Below the pieces are notes generated by a model that did no database searches, was not told the DNA's origin, and worked only from the letters and a program-made list of their open reading frames with translations. Both the position numbers and the translations under genes were made by a program. Below, piece by piece: positions 1 to 7,896 of a DNA stretch of 61,103 nt. The stretch spans positions 1-61,103 of the forward strand of contig NZ_JAAKDT010000014.1 in assembly GCF_011038785.1 (NCBI RefSeq), given 5' to 3'. Origin of the DNA: Parabacteroides sp. ZJ-118 (lineage in GTDB: Bacteria > Bacteroidota > Bacteroidia > Bacteroidales > Tannerellaceae). Numbering within the stretch: the stretch's first letter is position 1; each line of letters begins with the position of its first letter.

Positions 1-32
1 CCGGCCGGGTCCCGGTGGGAGACGAACGAGGA

Positions 33-185
33 GAGCAGGGCGCAAAGGGCGCATCTTTACGTGCCTTTATAAAAACTTTTATATATATATAAATTTACAT
101 CGTACTTACACAGTAAGATGAATATTTTTATATATATATTTTTTTTAGCGGAGGTCTTGTTTTTGCGCCCTTTGCGCCCTGGCTC
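33..185. repeat. Inverted repeat around an AT-rich core
   Basis: The arm at 33-53 (gagcagggcgcaaagggcgc and one more base) is the reverse complement of 164-185, apart from a single inserted C. The roughly 110 bp between the arms is very AT-rich, with runs of alternating TA near 80-95 and 125-140. Each arm also contains two copies of a short GCGCAAAGG-like unit. I see no transposase or integrase here. It may be an end or attachment site of an element lying outside the window, a cruciform-forming spacer, or a pair of transcription stops; the sequence does not decide. Confidence 0.6.
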
Positions 186-188
186 CCT

Positions 189-380
189 TTAGGGAGGCGG
201 CGTTGATCCGGGCTTATCCTTTTGATCCTCAGTGTTCTCGGGTTTCTCAGGGTCGCTGTTCCCCTTCTCCTGCCCAGGGCGCAAGAAATTGGCTTTTACC
301 TGTTCCGACGTGATCTCCGTGATCTCGAAAAGGCGTTTTTTCCGGCGATTCCGTGAGCGAAAAACCTGCTTTTTCGGCAT
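189..380 (-). CDS. Possible small hypothetical protein (63 aa)
   Basis: An open frame of 63 codons begins at an ATG at 380, and a GTG seven codons further upstream is also in frame. The product would have a very basic N-terminus (KKQVFRSRNRRKKR) and an acidic, proline-rich C-terminal tail ending in PPP. I recognise no family. The frame stays open well upstream without another ATG, and the local base composition is GC-richer than the neighbours, so this could be the 3' remnant of a longer gene or no gene at all. It sits just upstream of the inverted repeat arm at 164-185. Confidence 0.25.
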   Translation of the reverse strand: MPKKQVFRSRNRRKKRLFEITEITSEQVKANFLRPGQEKGNSDPEKPENTEDQKDKPGSTPPP

Positions 381-547
381 CTTGCTCCAACGTAAGTACA
401 CGAAAACGCGTCGGCGCGATACGTAAAAACGCTCTTGTTTTCGCCTTAATTCCGATCTGCGCGAGATACAGTGGCGCGTCGAGGCGCTCCGGCTCGCGGG
501 AGCAGGAAACGCACTGTACCCGAAAAGCCCAATGACCTCCTGATGGG

Positions 548-3364
548 TTAAAACCGATGTCCCGGAGGCGGGCCCATCGGACCTATCCTCCGTCCGCCTC
601 TGCCCGGCGCTTTCACGTCGTTGGTACTGGCTCCTCCCTTGAAGAGGCTGAACCGGTAGATGAGGTGCACCATGAAGTAGCTACCTAGCGTGTTGTATTC
701 CGAGTCCTGTATATAGCTGGCGGTAACAGAACGGGAGATATTGCTCCGTTGTTGCAGGATATCGTAGATCTTGAAACGGAGCGTCCCTTGGTTATTCTTC
801 AAGAAAGACTTAGAGGCTGAGGCGTTCCATAGGATCTCGTTCTGCTTGAACCCTTCCCCGTAGCCGGAGTTGGCAGACCAGTTCACGTCACTCTCTATCT
901 TGAAATTGAAGGGCAGATAGATCGTCGTGTAACCGCTGGCTCCGTAATTGAAGGTGTTCTGGTTATTCTCCTTTTGCAGGGAGTTGCTGGTGGCGTTGTA
1001 ACGAATATTCCCGCTCACGCCCAGATCCAGGTAGGAGGAGCGAAAGTCGATACCACCACGTTCGGACAGTATGAGATTCCGGTTCGTGTTCTTCTCCTCG
1101 TCGATATATCCATTGCTGTTAGCGAACGAGACCATTGTCATGGAGTTGATGGAGAATTTCCTGTTTCTCAAAGGGGTGTTCAACATCATACGGACGTTGC
1201 CGCTATAGTTGCCATTTACGTTTTTGTAAGTGGTGGTCTTTACACCTGTCTCTCGGTTGTAGGATGTATAACTTACGATATCGTTGATGATATAACTGCC
1301 GTTCGCCATGATCATAAGGGCCCGTTGTTTCTCCGGCATGAACTGTTGGAAACGGATGAATAGGTTGTTCGTATAACGGGGGCTCAAATCCGGGTTGCCG
1401 ATCGTGATGTTTGTCGGGTTCGAGATATCCGCTACCGGTTGTAATTGAGTCATGCTCGGTTGGCTGGTACGGCCATTGTACATGATACGAAGATTCGTGC
1501 GCTTATCGAACATATAGTTGAATTGAGCCATCGGGGAGAGGTTGACTACCTTACGGGTTATCTTGGATAGAGTAGTGTCTCCCACGAAATTCTCGCTGCT
1601 GGAATAGGATGGATCCAAGTTCAAGCCGATCGTGTAGTTGAACTTTGCCCGTTGAGACTTGAAGCTCAAGCTGGCCCGCTGGCTGATAAAGTTATTGCGG
1701 TAGCTTTGGCTGTAGGCGGAATCCAATATGTTGTATATGCCATCGGCGTCTTGGTTGTAGACATTCTTCAAGGCTTCTTGCTTCCGCTGGCTGATACTAT
1801 AAGTGGCTTGGATGAAATTGCCGTGCCCGATCGGCTCTACCCACGATACGTAGGCCCGGTAATTGAAGCCTTTGTTGTCGTAACGTGAGCGTTGGTCGAT
1901 ATTGTTGTTTTTCAAAGCCTCGGCCTGGTTGAAATAGACGATGTCGGAACGGTTCATGCCGTTGCTGTACGAATCGCTATTGCCTCCGGAGAGGGTGGCG
2001 CTGAACACACGTCCTTTGTCATTCAGCTTACGGCTGAAATCGACGCTGGCATTTAGGTTGTACCCGTTACTCTCCGAGTAGTTGCTGGATTTGTTGGTAT
2101 TGACCGTGTCCCGTTCGTTATCTAAGGTGGTAGCGTCACTGAAATTGTCGTTCATGCTGTGACTGAAGCTGAAACTCGGGCGGAAGATAAGTCGAGTCAT
2201 CGTATCCGGTTCCCATTCCAGGCGAAAGTCCGCGCCAAAGTTATCGCTCTTCGTACGGCTCATCGCCTCGCTATTATCGTAGGAGGAACTAGCTCCGGGA
2301 AGGATATTCTGCCGGTCACTCTTGCTGCGGGCGTCATTGTCGGAATGGGAATAGCGAGTATTCCCCCCGAAAGTGATGGCCGGATTGAATTCCTTGCTGA
2401 AGTTTAATCCGGCGTTCCCGGAAGAGGTGATACCGCTACCTGCCCCGAAACCTCCTCGCCGGCCTCCTCCGCCCCCCATACCGGAGAACATCGTTGAGGC
2501 TAGATCGGAGAAACCCATATTATTCGTGTTGTTCGCTCCGCCCATGAACGTGATCTGGTCGTTATTCACGAAACGATTGACCATGGCGTTGCCTTCATAT
2601 CGGTCTTTACTTCCGTATCCGCCATATGCGTTGCCAAACCAACCTTGCTTCATGCCGGGTTTCACGGTCAGGTTGATGACGGTCTCTTCTTCTCCATCGT
2701 CGAAGCCGGTCATTTGAGCCATGTCGCTTTTCTTGTCAAGTACCTGTAATTTATCGATCATCTTGGCCGGAAGGTTCTTGGAGGCCACTTTCGGATCATC
2801 AGAGAAGAACTCCTTCCCGTCCACCATTACCTTTTTCACCTCTTTCCCATTGACGGTGATCTTACCTTCGCTATCCACCTCCACACCGGGCATCTTTTTC
2901 AATAAATCCTCCAAAACGGATCCTTCTGTTACTTTATAAGAATCCGCGTTGTATTCCACGGTGTCGTTGCGAACGGTGACCTCGGGTGCTTTACCTACAA
3001 CCAAGGCTTCATCCAACTCGATCGCTCCGTCGCTTAATTCAAGCTTACCTACGTTTACCGGATTTTTCTTCCCCGTGATTTGCAAGGGCTGGTACAAAGG
3101 ATCGTACCCGATGAATGTGACGTATAGTAAATAACTTCCTTTCTTTACGTTTCTCAAGGTAAAACTACCATTACGGGCGCTCACCACACCTCGTACCATG
3201 ACACTGTCTTTTACGCTCAGCAAACGTATCGTCGCTTGCTCGATAGGGGTATCGCTACTTTGTTCAACGACAGATCCGGTAACATTAACACCGCCTTGCT
3301 GCGCGAAAACCAGTGGCGAGAAAAGGATCATCAACAACATCAAAAGGCATCTTTTCAATTTCAT
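548..3364 (-). CDS. TonB-dependent-receptor-like outer membrane beta-barrel protein
   Basis: The product (938 aa) is an exported outer-membrane protein. It has a signal peptide (MKLKRCLLMLLMILFSPLVFAQQ), a carboxypeptidase-regulatory-like beta-sandwich at about residues 27-110, a plug-like segment carrying the MPGVEVDSEGKITVNGKEV motif, and a long C-terminal beta-barrel of the OMP_b-brl_3 type. The last residues, rich in G, R and P and ending GPPPGHRF, are typical of this family. I place the start at 3364. An in-frame ATG at 3418 lies upstream of the promoter box CAAAAGTA (3395-3402, minus strand) and would put 18 odd residues before the signal peptide. The family is presumed to bind or transport a ligand across the outer membrane with TonB energy. 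The substrate is unknown and no partner gene adjoins. Confidence 0.9.
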   Translation of the reverse strand: MKLKRCLLMLLMILFSPLVFAQQGGVNVTGSVVEQSSDTPIEQATIRLLSVKDSVMVRGVVSARNGSFTLRNVKKGSYLLYVTFIGYDPLYQPLQITGKKNPVNVGKLELSDGAIELDEALVVGKAPEVTVRNDTVEYNADSYKVTEGSVLEDLLKKMPGVEVDSEGKITVNGKEVKKVMVDGKEFFSDDPKVASKNLPAKMIDKLQVLDKKSDMAQMTGFDDGEEETVINLTVKPGMKQGWFGNAYGGYGSKDRYEGNAMVNRFVNNDQITFMGGANNTNNMGFSDLASTMFSGMGGGGGRRGGFGAGSGITSSGNAGLNFSKEFNPAITFGGNTRYSHSDNDARSKSDRQNILPGASSSYDNSEAMSRTKSDNFGADFRLEWEPDTMTRLIFRPSFSFSHSMNDNFSDATTLDNERDTVNTNKSSNYSESNGYNLNASVDFSRKLNDKGRVFSATLSGGNSDSYSNGMNRSDIVYFNQAEALKNNNIDQRSRYDNKGFNYRAYVSWVEPIGHGNFIQATYSISQRKQEALKNVYNQDADGIYNILDSAYSQSYRNNFISQRASLSFKSQRAKFNYTIGLNLDPSYSSSENFVGDTTLSKITRKVVNLSPMAQFNYMFDKRTNLRIMYNGRTSQPSMTQLQPVADISNPTNITIGNPDLSPRYTNNLFIRFQQFMPEKQRALMIMANGSYIINDIVSYTSYNRETGVKTTTYKNVNGNYSGNVRMMLNTPLRNRKFSINSMTMVSFANSNGYIDEEKNTNRNLILSERGGIDFRSSYLDLGVSGNIRYNATSNSLQKENNQNTFNYGASGYTTIYLPFNFKIESDVNWSANSGYGEGFKQNEILWNASASKSFLKNNQGTLRFKIYDILQQRSNISRSVTASYIQDSEYNTLGSYFMVHLIYRFSLFKGGASTNDVKAPGRGGRRIGPMGPPPGHRF

Positions 3365-3394
3365 GACTATATGGATTACATGGTTTAAATTACG

Positions 3395-3402
3395 CAAAAG
3401 TA
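3395..3402 (-). promoter_or_regulatory. -7 box for the outer membrane protein gene
   Basis: TACTTTTG on the minus strand matches the Bacteroidetes -7 consensus TAnnTTTG. It would start transcription near 3388, about 24 nt before the ATG at 3364. I see no clear TTTG at the expected -33 spacing. Confidence 0.45.
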
Positions 3403-3546
3403 GACAAGGGTCATTCAAAATAGTTTAATATAACTTTTATAGATTTAATATTATTAACAATCGTGCAGGTCTTTTGGAGACTGAATGGTTACCGAAGTTT
3501 ATTCTAAAATCCAGTGATAAAAGGGCGTGTTATCAATGATAAAAAT

Positions 3547-3581
3547 AAGGCGCTCCAAAAAGACTTCTTTTGAAACGCCTT
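3547..3581 (-). terminator. Intrinsic terminator after the DUF1080 gene
   Basis: AAGGCG (3547-3552) pairs with CGCCTT (3576-3581), and CAAAA (3556-3560) with TTTTG (3568-3572) inside the loop. On the minus strand the stem is followed by ATTTTT. It lies 30 nt past the stop of the minus-strand gene ending at 3611. Confidence 0.6.
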
Positions 3582-3610
3582 ACCTCGATTTATAATCTAG
3601 CCTTGTCCTA

Positions 3611-4891
3611 TTACAGTGTCGTAAGTTTTAAGTTACGCCAAAGAACCTTGATGCCTCCACCGTCGTGAATCTGAAGGGCGATGCGGCCTTTGCCGGCTCC
3701 GATCTTCTCGTCATTCAAGTTTACCATTTCCTGTCCGTTCAGCCAAGTCTGTACGTTGTCGCCTTGTACCCTGATACGCATCGTGTTCCAATCGCCTTCT
3801 TTCAAGATATTCTCTTTCTCGTCCGGAATCTGGACCAACCAGCCGCGTCCGTACGACTCATAGATACCACCTGTATCGTGACCCTTCGGAGCTACTTCTA
3901 CCTGCCAGCCGTTTACTTTCACGCCTTCCTCTACGAAAGAGCGGATGAATACACCGGAGTTTCCGTCAGCCTCTTGCTTAAACTCCACGGTCAGGTCAAA
4001 GTCATCGTAATAATCACGAGTAGCGAGATAACCGTATTGTTTGTCGGGACCGCTTTCGCAAGCCAATAAACCGTCTTTTACGTACCATTTCTCCGTACCG
4101 TATGGTTCCCATCCCGTCAAATCCACGCCGTTGAACAGGTTCACTTCCTTACCGGCCTTACGGGGAAGTTCCTTGATCTTCAAGTTGCGGAAAGATGCGG
4201 GATAACCATGGTCTTGCAAACAAATCACACCTTTTCTCGCCAATCCGTATTCCGGTGCGTTGGCCCATTTGCCGCTGTTTTTCTTAGCGTGCCAATCGTC
4301 TGTCCATGCCTCGAACTCAACGATCTTTTGCCCGTTCAACCAATGTTCCACGTGTCCGTTATCGAATACGATCTTGGAGTTGTTCCATTCGCCTTGTGGA
4401 TTCACCTTCATCTTGGATTTATCCGGCAAATGCATCGCATAATCCACTCCTAATTTCTGCCATTCTTCCAATGGTTCCGGGAAGTTCGGCTCGTCGATCA
4501 ATTGGTACTCCGGCCCTGTTACGTAAGGAACAGCGTATTGGGGACGCTCTACCACGTGGTACAACATACCGCTATTGCCACCCTTGGACAATTTCCAGTC
4601 CCAAGAAAGCTCGAAGTTCTCATACGCTTTGTCGGTTACGATGTAGCCACTAGCGTCGCTGCCATCTCCTTTGGCTTGAATACAACCATCCACTACATGC
4701 CAAGGCTGTGTCAATGTAGTCCCGTTGTAATCTTTCCAACCGTCCAATGTCTTTCCATCAAAAAGCAGCACCCATCCGTCAGAGATTTCCTCGGGAGTAA
4801 GTGTGTTTTGTTCTTGACTGGCACAAGAGGAAAACAAGGCCAGCGATACCGCACAAGAGGCTAACAAACTTGCAACAGTCGTTTTTTTCAT
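3611..4891 (-). CDS. Exported two-domain DUF1080 (3-keto-disaccharide hydrolase family) lipoprotein
   Basis: The product is 426 aa. It starts with a lipoprotein signal (MKKTTVASLLASCAVSLALF then SSCAS), where the Cys would be lipidated and anchor the protein in an outer layer of the envelope. Two DUF1080/PF06439 concanavalin-like domains follow. Domain 1 has DGKTLDGWKDY, NSGMLYHV and VEHWLNGQKIVEFE. Domain 2 has NGVDLTGWEPYG, NSGVFIRSF, VQTWLNGQEMVNL and ends GRIALQIHDGGGIKVLWRNL. Members of this family are known to act on 3-keto-glycosides, so glycoside processing is likely, but catalysis here is inferred from family only. The ATG at 4891 is preferred because it begins the signal peptide directly; an in-frame ATG at 4903 is possible. 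It appears to be a single-gene transcript. Confidence 0.88.
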   Translation of the reverse strand: MKKTTVASLLASCAVSLALFSSCASQEQNTLTPEEISDGWVLLFDGKTLDGWKDYNGTTLTQPWHVVDGCIQAKGDGSDASGYIVTDKAYENFELSWDWKLSKGGNSGMLYHVVERPQYAVPYVTGPEYQLIDEPNFPEPLEEWQKLGVDYAMHLPDKSKMKVNPQGEWNNSKIVFDNGHVEHWLNGQKIVEFEAWTDDWHAKKNSGKWANAPEYGLARKGVICLQDHGYPASFRNLKIKELPRKAGKEVNLFNGVDLTGWEPYGTEKWYVKDGLLACESGPDKQYGYLATRDYYDDFDLTVEFKQEADGNSGVFIRSFVEEGVKVNGWQVEVAPKGHDTGGIYESYGRGWLVQIPDEKENILKEGDWNTMRIRVQGDNVQTWLNGQEMVNLNDEKIGAGKGRIALQIHDGGGIKVLWRNLKLTTL

Positions 4892-4943
4892 TACAGATTC
4901 CATGTAAATAAAGAATTTAGGTTGATAAATTGTAACTAAGCGG

Positions 4944-4958
4944 CAAATTTACGTAAAT
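4944..4958 (-). promoter_or_regulatory. -7 box overlapping a 12-bp palindrome upstream of the DUF1080 gene
   Basis: TAAATTTG on the minus strand (4951 to 4944) matches TAnnTTTG. The perfect palindrome ATTTACGTAAAT (4947-4958) overlaps its upstream side, as an operator might. No regulator is known for it. Confidence 0.35.
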
Positions 4959-4966
4959 ATCTTTGA

Positions 4967-5203
4967 TATATCTCTCTGCTGGAGGAAAAACGCCTCTCGC
5001 ATCACCACAAGGGTACGCTCGAAGTCCACGTCTGCATCTGCTTCGTTGCCTACAAACGCTACAAGGAGCTTGAGCGCATACTACGCCTGCTCGGCATAAA
5101 CCTTAGTGTTGACAAGGTGCTCGACATCGCTAAAACCATCTCAACGGTAACTGCACCAAAAAATTACGGTCAAAATATGTTATACGACATATTTGCGAGA
5201 TAA
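4967..5203 (+). pseudogene. C-terminal remnant of an IS1634-like transposase
   Basis: The frame is open from just after a stop at 4964-4966 to TAA at 5203 and has no usable start codon. It encodes the conserved tail of IS1634-type (IS4 superfamily DDE) transposases: HHHKGTLEVHVCICFVAY, then KRYKELERILRLLGINLSVD and KVLDIAKTIST. After that the sequence no longer resembles the family and stops early. The catalytic DDE core and the N-terminal part are absent, so this is a scar, not a live element. The assignment rests on remembered family motifs. Confidence 0.7.
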
Positions 5204-5224
5204 GTTCAAAGAAAATTTGTGTAA

Positions 5225-5329
5225 TTGAAAAATAAAGTGGATCTCCGGGACATCGAGAATTTGGCTATGGTGAGTAACCTTGACGATTTGAACATTTACG
5301 TGAAGATTCTGCAAACCAAAGTCTTTTGA
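5225..5329 (+). pseudogene. Unidentified coding-like fragment
   Basis: An open stretch of 34 codons without an early start codon reads with protein-like composition (VDLRDIENLAMVSNLDDLNI) and ends in TGA at 5329. It lies 21 nt after the transposase remnant and about 22 nt before an intrinsic terminator, as the 3' end of a former gene would. I do not recognise the family. Confidence 0.35.
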
Positions 5330-5350
5330 CTATGATTAGTGAGATCTTGC

Positions 5351-5388
5351 AAGAGGGGTGGATCAAAATACGGATCTGCCCTCTTTTT
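5351..5388 (+). terminator. Intrinsic terminator
   Basis: AAGAGGG pairs with CCCTCTT, and the stem is extended by GGATC/GATCT, followed by a T-run at 5383-5388. It reads in the plus direction, so it would stop transcription from the decayed region before the sensor kinase gene. Confidence 0.65.
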
Positions 5389-5544
5389 ATAATTGACCTT
5401 AAATCCGCGGTATAATACGAGTAGGGTTCCTACCCGCCCACAAAGTATTATTAACATTCTAAACGAATTATTTTTACCTTTTTTGTGTAAATATTAAACC
5501 AAAACACACGTTATTTGTCGCCATATTAAGCGAAAGATATTGAT

Positions 5545-7104
5545 ATGAGGAAGTCGACAATTTGGTTGCTTGCGGTAGTCATGGCTTTTGCCTTCGCCGG
5601 GCTATTATACCTACAGGTAAACTATGTGAGCATTATACTTAAGACACGCAGCGAACAATTCAACGAGACTGTCAAAAGGAGCCTGCGCCAAGTATCTAAG
5701 AACCTGGAATTGGATGAGACCCGCAAATACCTCGAGGATGATATCAACCGGGATGAGACAAATTTCATGTATCAAAATGCCCCGGATGCCCAAAGCCTGG
5801 GACAAGTGATCAACCATGAGAAATACCAATTACAGATCAAGGATTCAGATGGAACCGTTCAGCAAATAGAGATGCAAAGCTTCAGCGCCCATAAGTTCGA
5901 GCCGCTCTCTGCCTTGTCAAAACGGCAGTCTGCCAACAGCATCGTAAACACATCCAAAGATTTACAAAAGACACTGAAAAGACGTTACCAGTACCAAGGC
6001 GGGCTGATCGAAGAGTTGATTTACAACATCTTATACACCGCGAATCTAAAGCCGATCGAGGAACGTGTAGATTTTAAAAAGCTAAACAATTACTTAAAAA
6101 CAGAATTTATTAACAACGGCTTGAACTTGCCGTTCGTGTTTTCTGTTATTAACAAAGACGGAAACGTAGTATACCAGAGTGGAGAGATCCAAAAGCAACC
6201 GATCGCCTCTGACGTGATCACCCAAGTGCTTTTCCCGAACGATCCTCCATCGAAACTAAACTACCTGAGAGTTTATTTTCCGACGAAAGGCGATTATATC
6301 AAAAGCTCTATCACTTTCATCGTTCCATCGGTTATATTCTCATTGATCCTGTTGATAACCTTCGTCTTCACGATTTACATCGTATTCCGTCAAAAGAAGT
6401 TATCCGAGATGAAAAACGACTTCATCAACAACATGACGCATGAGCTGAAGACACCGGTATCCACGATCTCGCTCGCCGCCCAGATGTTGAAGGATTCGGA
6501 TATAACGAAAAGTCCGGACGTATTCAAGCATATATCCGGCGTAATCAACGACGAGACGAAGCGATTGGGCTTCTTGGTCGAGAAAGTGCTGCAGATGTCT
6601 TTGTTCGAACGACAGAAAGCGGCGCTTAAATTGAAAGAGATTGACGCGAATGATTTGGTAGCGAACGTGGCTAACACCTTCGTTTTAAAGGTCGAGAAGT
6701 ACGGTGGTACAATGGATATAGACCTGCAAGCTACGGAATCGGATATATATGTGGATGAAATGCATATCACCAATGTATTGTTCAACTTGATGGATAACGC
6801 GGTTAAATACCGCCGTCCGGAAGTTCCGCTTACATTGATGGCACGCACTTGGAACGAGAACGGGAAGCTGCTGATCTCCGTGGAAGATAATGGTATCGGA
6901 ATCAAGAAAGAATATTTGAAAAAGGTATTCGACCGTTTCTTCCGCGTACCGACAGGCAACGTACATGACGTGAAAGGGTTCGGTCTCGGACTCGCTTACG
7001 TACGCAAGATCATTGAGGACCACAAAGGTACGATCCGCGCTGAAAGTGGTACCGGAAACATCGGGACAAAATTTATTATTACTTTACCTCTTATAAAAAG
7101 TTAG
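5545..7104 (+). CDS. rprX: Sensor histidine kinase RprX
   Basis: A membrane-bound sensor kinase of 519 aa. A transmembrane helix at about residues 7-26 is followed by a roughly 230-residue extracytoplasmic domain, a second transmembrane helix at about 252-280, a dimerisation/phosphoacceptor helix with His299 in NNMTHELKTP, and an ATPase domain. The ATPase domain has Asn418 (NLMDNAVKY), the G1 box DNGIGI, the F box FDRFFRVP and the G2 box GFGLGLAYV. No HAMP domain is evident between helix 2 and the His box. Length, motifs and the adjacent regulator match Bacteroides fragilis RprX; that identification is from memory. It is co-transcribed with rprY, 2 nt downstream. The signal sensed is not apparent from sequence. 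Confidence 0.9.
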   Translation: MRKSTIWLLAVVMAFAFAGLLYLQVNYVSIILKTRSEQFNETVKRSLRQVSKNLELDETRKYLEDDINRDETNFMYQNAPDAQSLGQVINHEKYQLQIKDSDGTVQQIEMQSFSAHKFEPLSALSKRQSANSIVNTSKDLQKTLKRRYQYQGGLIEELIYNILYTANLKPIEERVDFKKLNNYLKTEFINNGLNLPFVFSVINKDGNVVYQSGEIQKQPIASDVITQVLFPNDPPSKLNYLRVYFPTKGDYIKSSITFIVPSVIFSLILLITFVFTIYIVFRQKKLSEMKNDFINNMTHELKTPVSTISLAAQMLKDSDITKSPDVFKHISGVINDETKRLGFLVEKVLQMSLFERQKAALKLKEIDANDLVANVANTFVLKVEKYGGTMDIDLQATESDIYVDEMHITNVLFNLMDNAVKYRRPEVPLTLMARTWNENGKLLISVEDNGIGIKKEYLKKVFDRFFRVPTGNVHDVKGFGLGLAYVRKIIEDHKGTIRAESGTGNIGTKFIITLPLIKS

Positions 7105-7106
7105 TT

Positions 7107-7838
7107 ATGGAAGAAAAACTAAAGATCTTCTTTTGTGAAGACGATGAGAATTTAGGAATGCTTTTAAGAGAATACTTACAAGCTAAAGGGTATGTAACGG
7201 ACCTATTCTCTGACGGAGAAGCCGGGTACAAGGGTTTTACCAAGGGTAAATACGATCTTTGTGTGTTGGATGTCATGATGCCCAAGAAAGATGGTTTCAC
7301 CTTGGCACAAGAAATTCGCTCTATCAATCCTGATATCCCTATTATCTTCCTTACAGCCAAGACTATGAAGGAAGACATCTTGGAAGGATTCAAGATCGGC
7401 GCGGATGACTACTTGGCAAAACCGTTTAGCATGGAAGAGCTATTGCTTCGTATCGAGGCTATCCTTCGCCGTGTGAAAGGTAAGAAGATGAAAGATATTC
7501 CTTTCTACAAGCTAGGGAACTTCTTGTTCGACACCCAGAAACAAACGTTGGCGATCGGCGACAAGGTCACGAAACTTACCACGAAGGAATGCGAATTATT
7601 AAGTTTGTTGTGCTCCCACGCAAATGAGATCCTCGAGCGTAACTACGCCTTGAAGACAATCTGGGTAGACGATAACTATTTCAACGCACGCAGCATGGAC
7701 GTTTATATCACGAAACTACGCAAATTATTGAAAGACGATCCTGGTATCGAAATCATCAACATCCACGGCAAGGGCTATAAATTGATCACTCCTTCCGGAG
7801 AGGATCAAGCGCGAGAGGAAGGCATACAAGTGCTTTAA
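7107..7838 (+). CDS. rprY: OmpR-family response regulator RprY
   Basis: A 243-aa DNA-binding response regulator. The N-terminal receiver domain shows the acidic pair E11/D12-D13, the phosphoacceptor Asp55 (CVLDVMMPKKDG), Thr83 and Lys105 (LAKPFS). The C-terminal winged-helix DNA-binding domain spans about residues 135-232, with the typical LTTKECELLSLL and SMDVYITKLRKLL stretches. It begins 2 nt after rprX stops, so the pair is one operon and the kinase is its likely phosphodonor. RprY orthologues in Bacteroidales are known to regulate envelope, energy and stress genes. The operon ends in the strong hairpin at 7863-7894. Confidence 0.92.
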   Translation: MEEKLKIFFCEDDENLGMLLREYLQAKGYVTDLFSDGEAGYKGFTKGKYDLCVLDVMMPKKDGFTLAQEIRSINPDIPIIFLTAKTMKEDILEGFKIGADDYLAKPFSMEELLLRIEAILRRVKGKKMKDIPFYKLGNFLFDTQKQTLAIGDKVTKLTTKECELLSLLCSHANEILERNYALKTIWVDDNYFNARSMDVYITKLRKLLKDDPGIEIINIHGKGYKLITPSGEDQAREEGIQVL

Positions 7839-7862
7839 TTCACCTGGGCACTAGGGGCAGAG

Positions 7863-7896
7863 AAGGCTGGCTTTACGTTTAGCCAGCCTTTTTTAT
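7863..7896. terminator. Bidirectional intrinsic terminator between rprY and cstA
   Basis: AAGGCTGGCT (7863-7872) pairs perfectly with AGCCAGCCTT (7881-7890) over an 8-nt loop, followed by TTTT. The convergent cstA stop codon (7893-7895) lies in the T-run, so one hairpin may serve both genes. Confidence 0.85.

Larger units (their letters stand above)
4904..5544. other. 641-bp gene-poor stretch with insertion-sequence debris
   Basis: This gap holds the promoter of the DUF1080 gene at its left end, a transposase C-terminal remnant (4967-5203), a second short coding-like fragment (5225-5329), a plus-strand terminator (5351-5388) and the AT-rich leader of the sensor kinase gene. No complete gene fits in it. 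Confidence 0.7.

Noticed and set aside
353-535. Plus-strand frame near the window start
   Set aside because: Cysteine/serine/arginine-rich, no start context and opposed by an equally weak minus frame.
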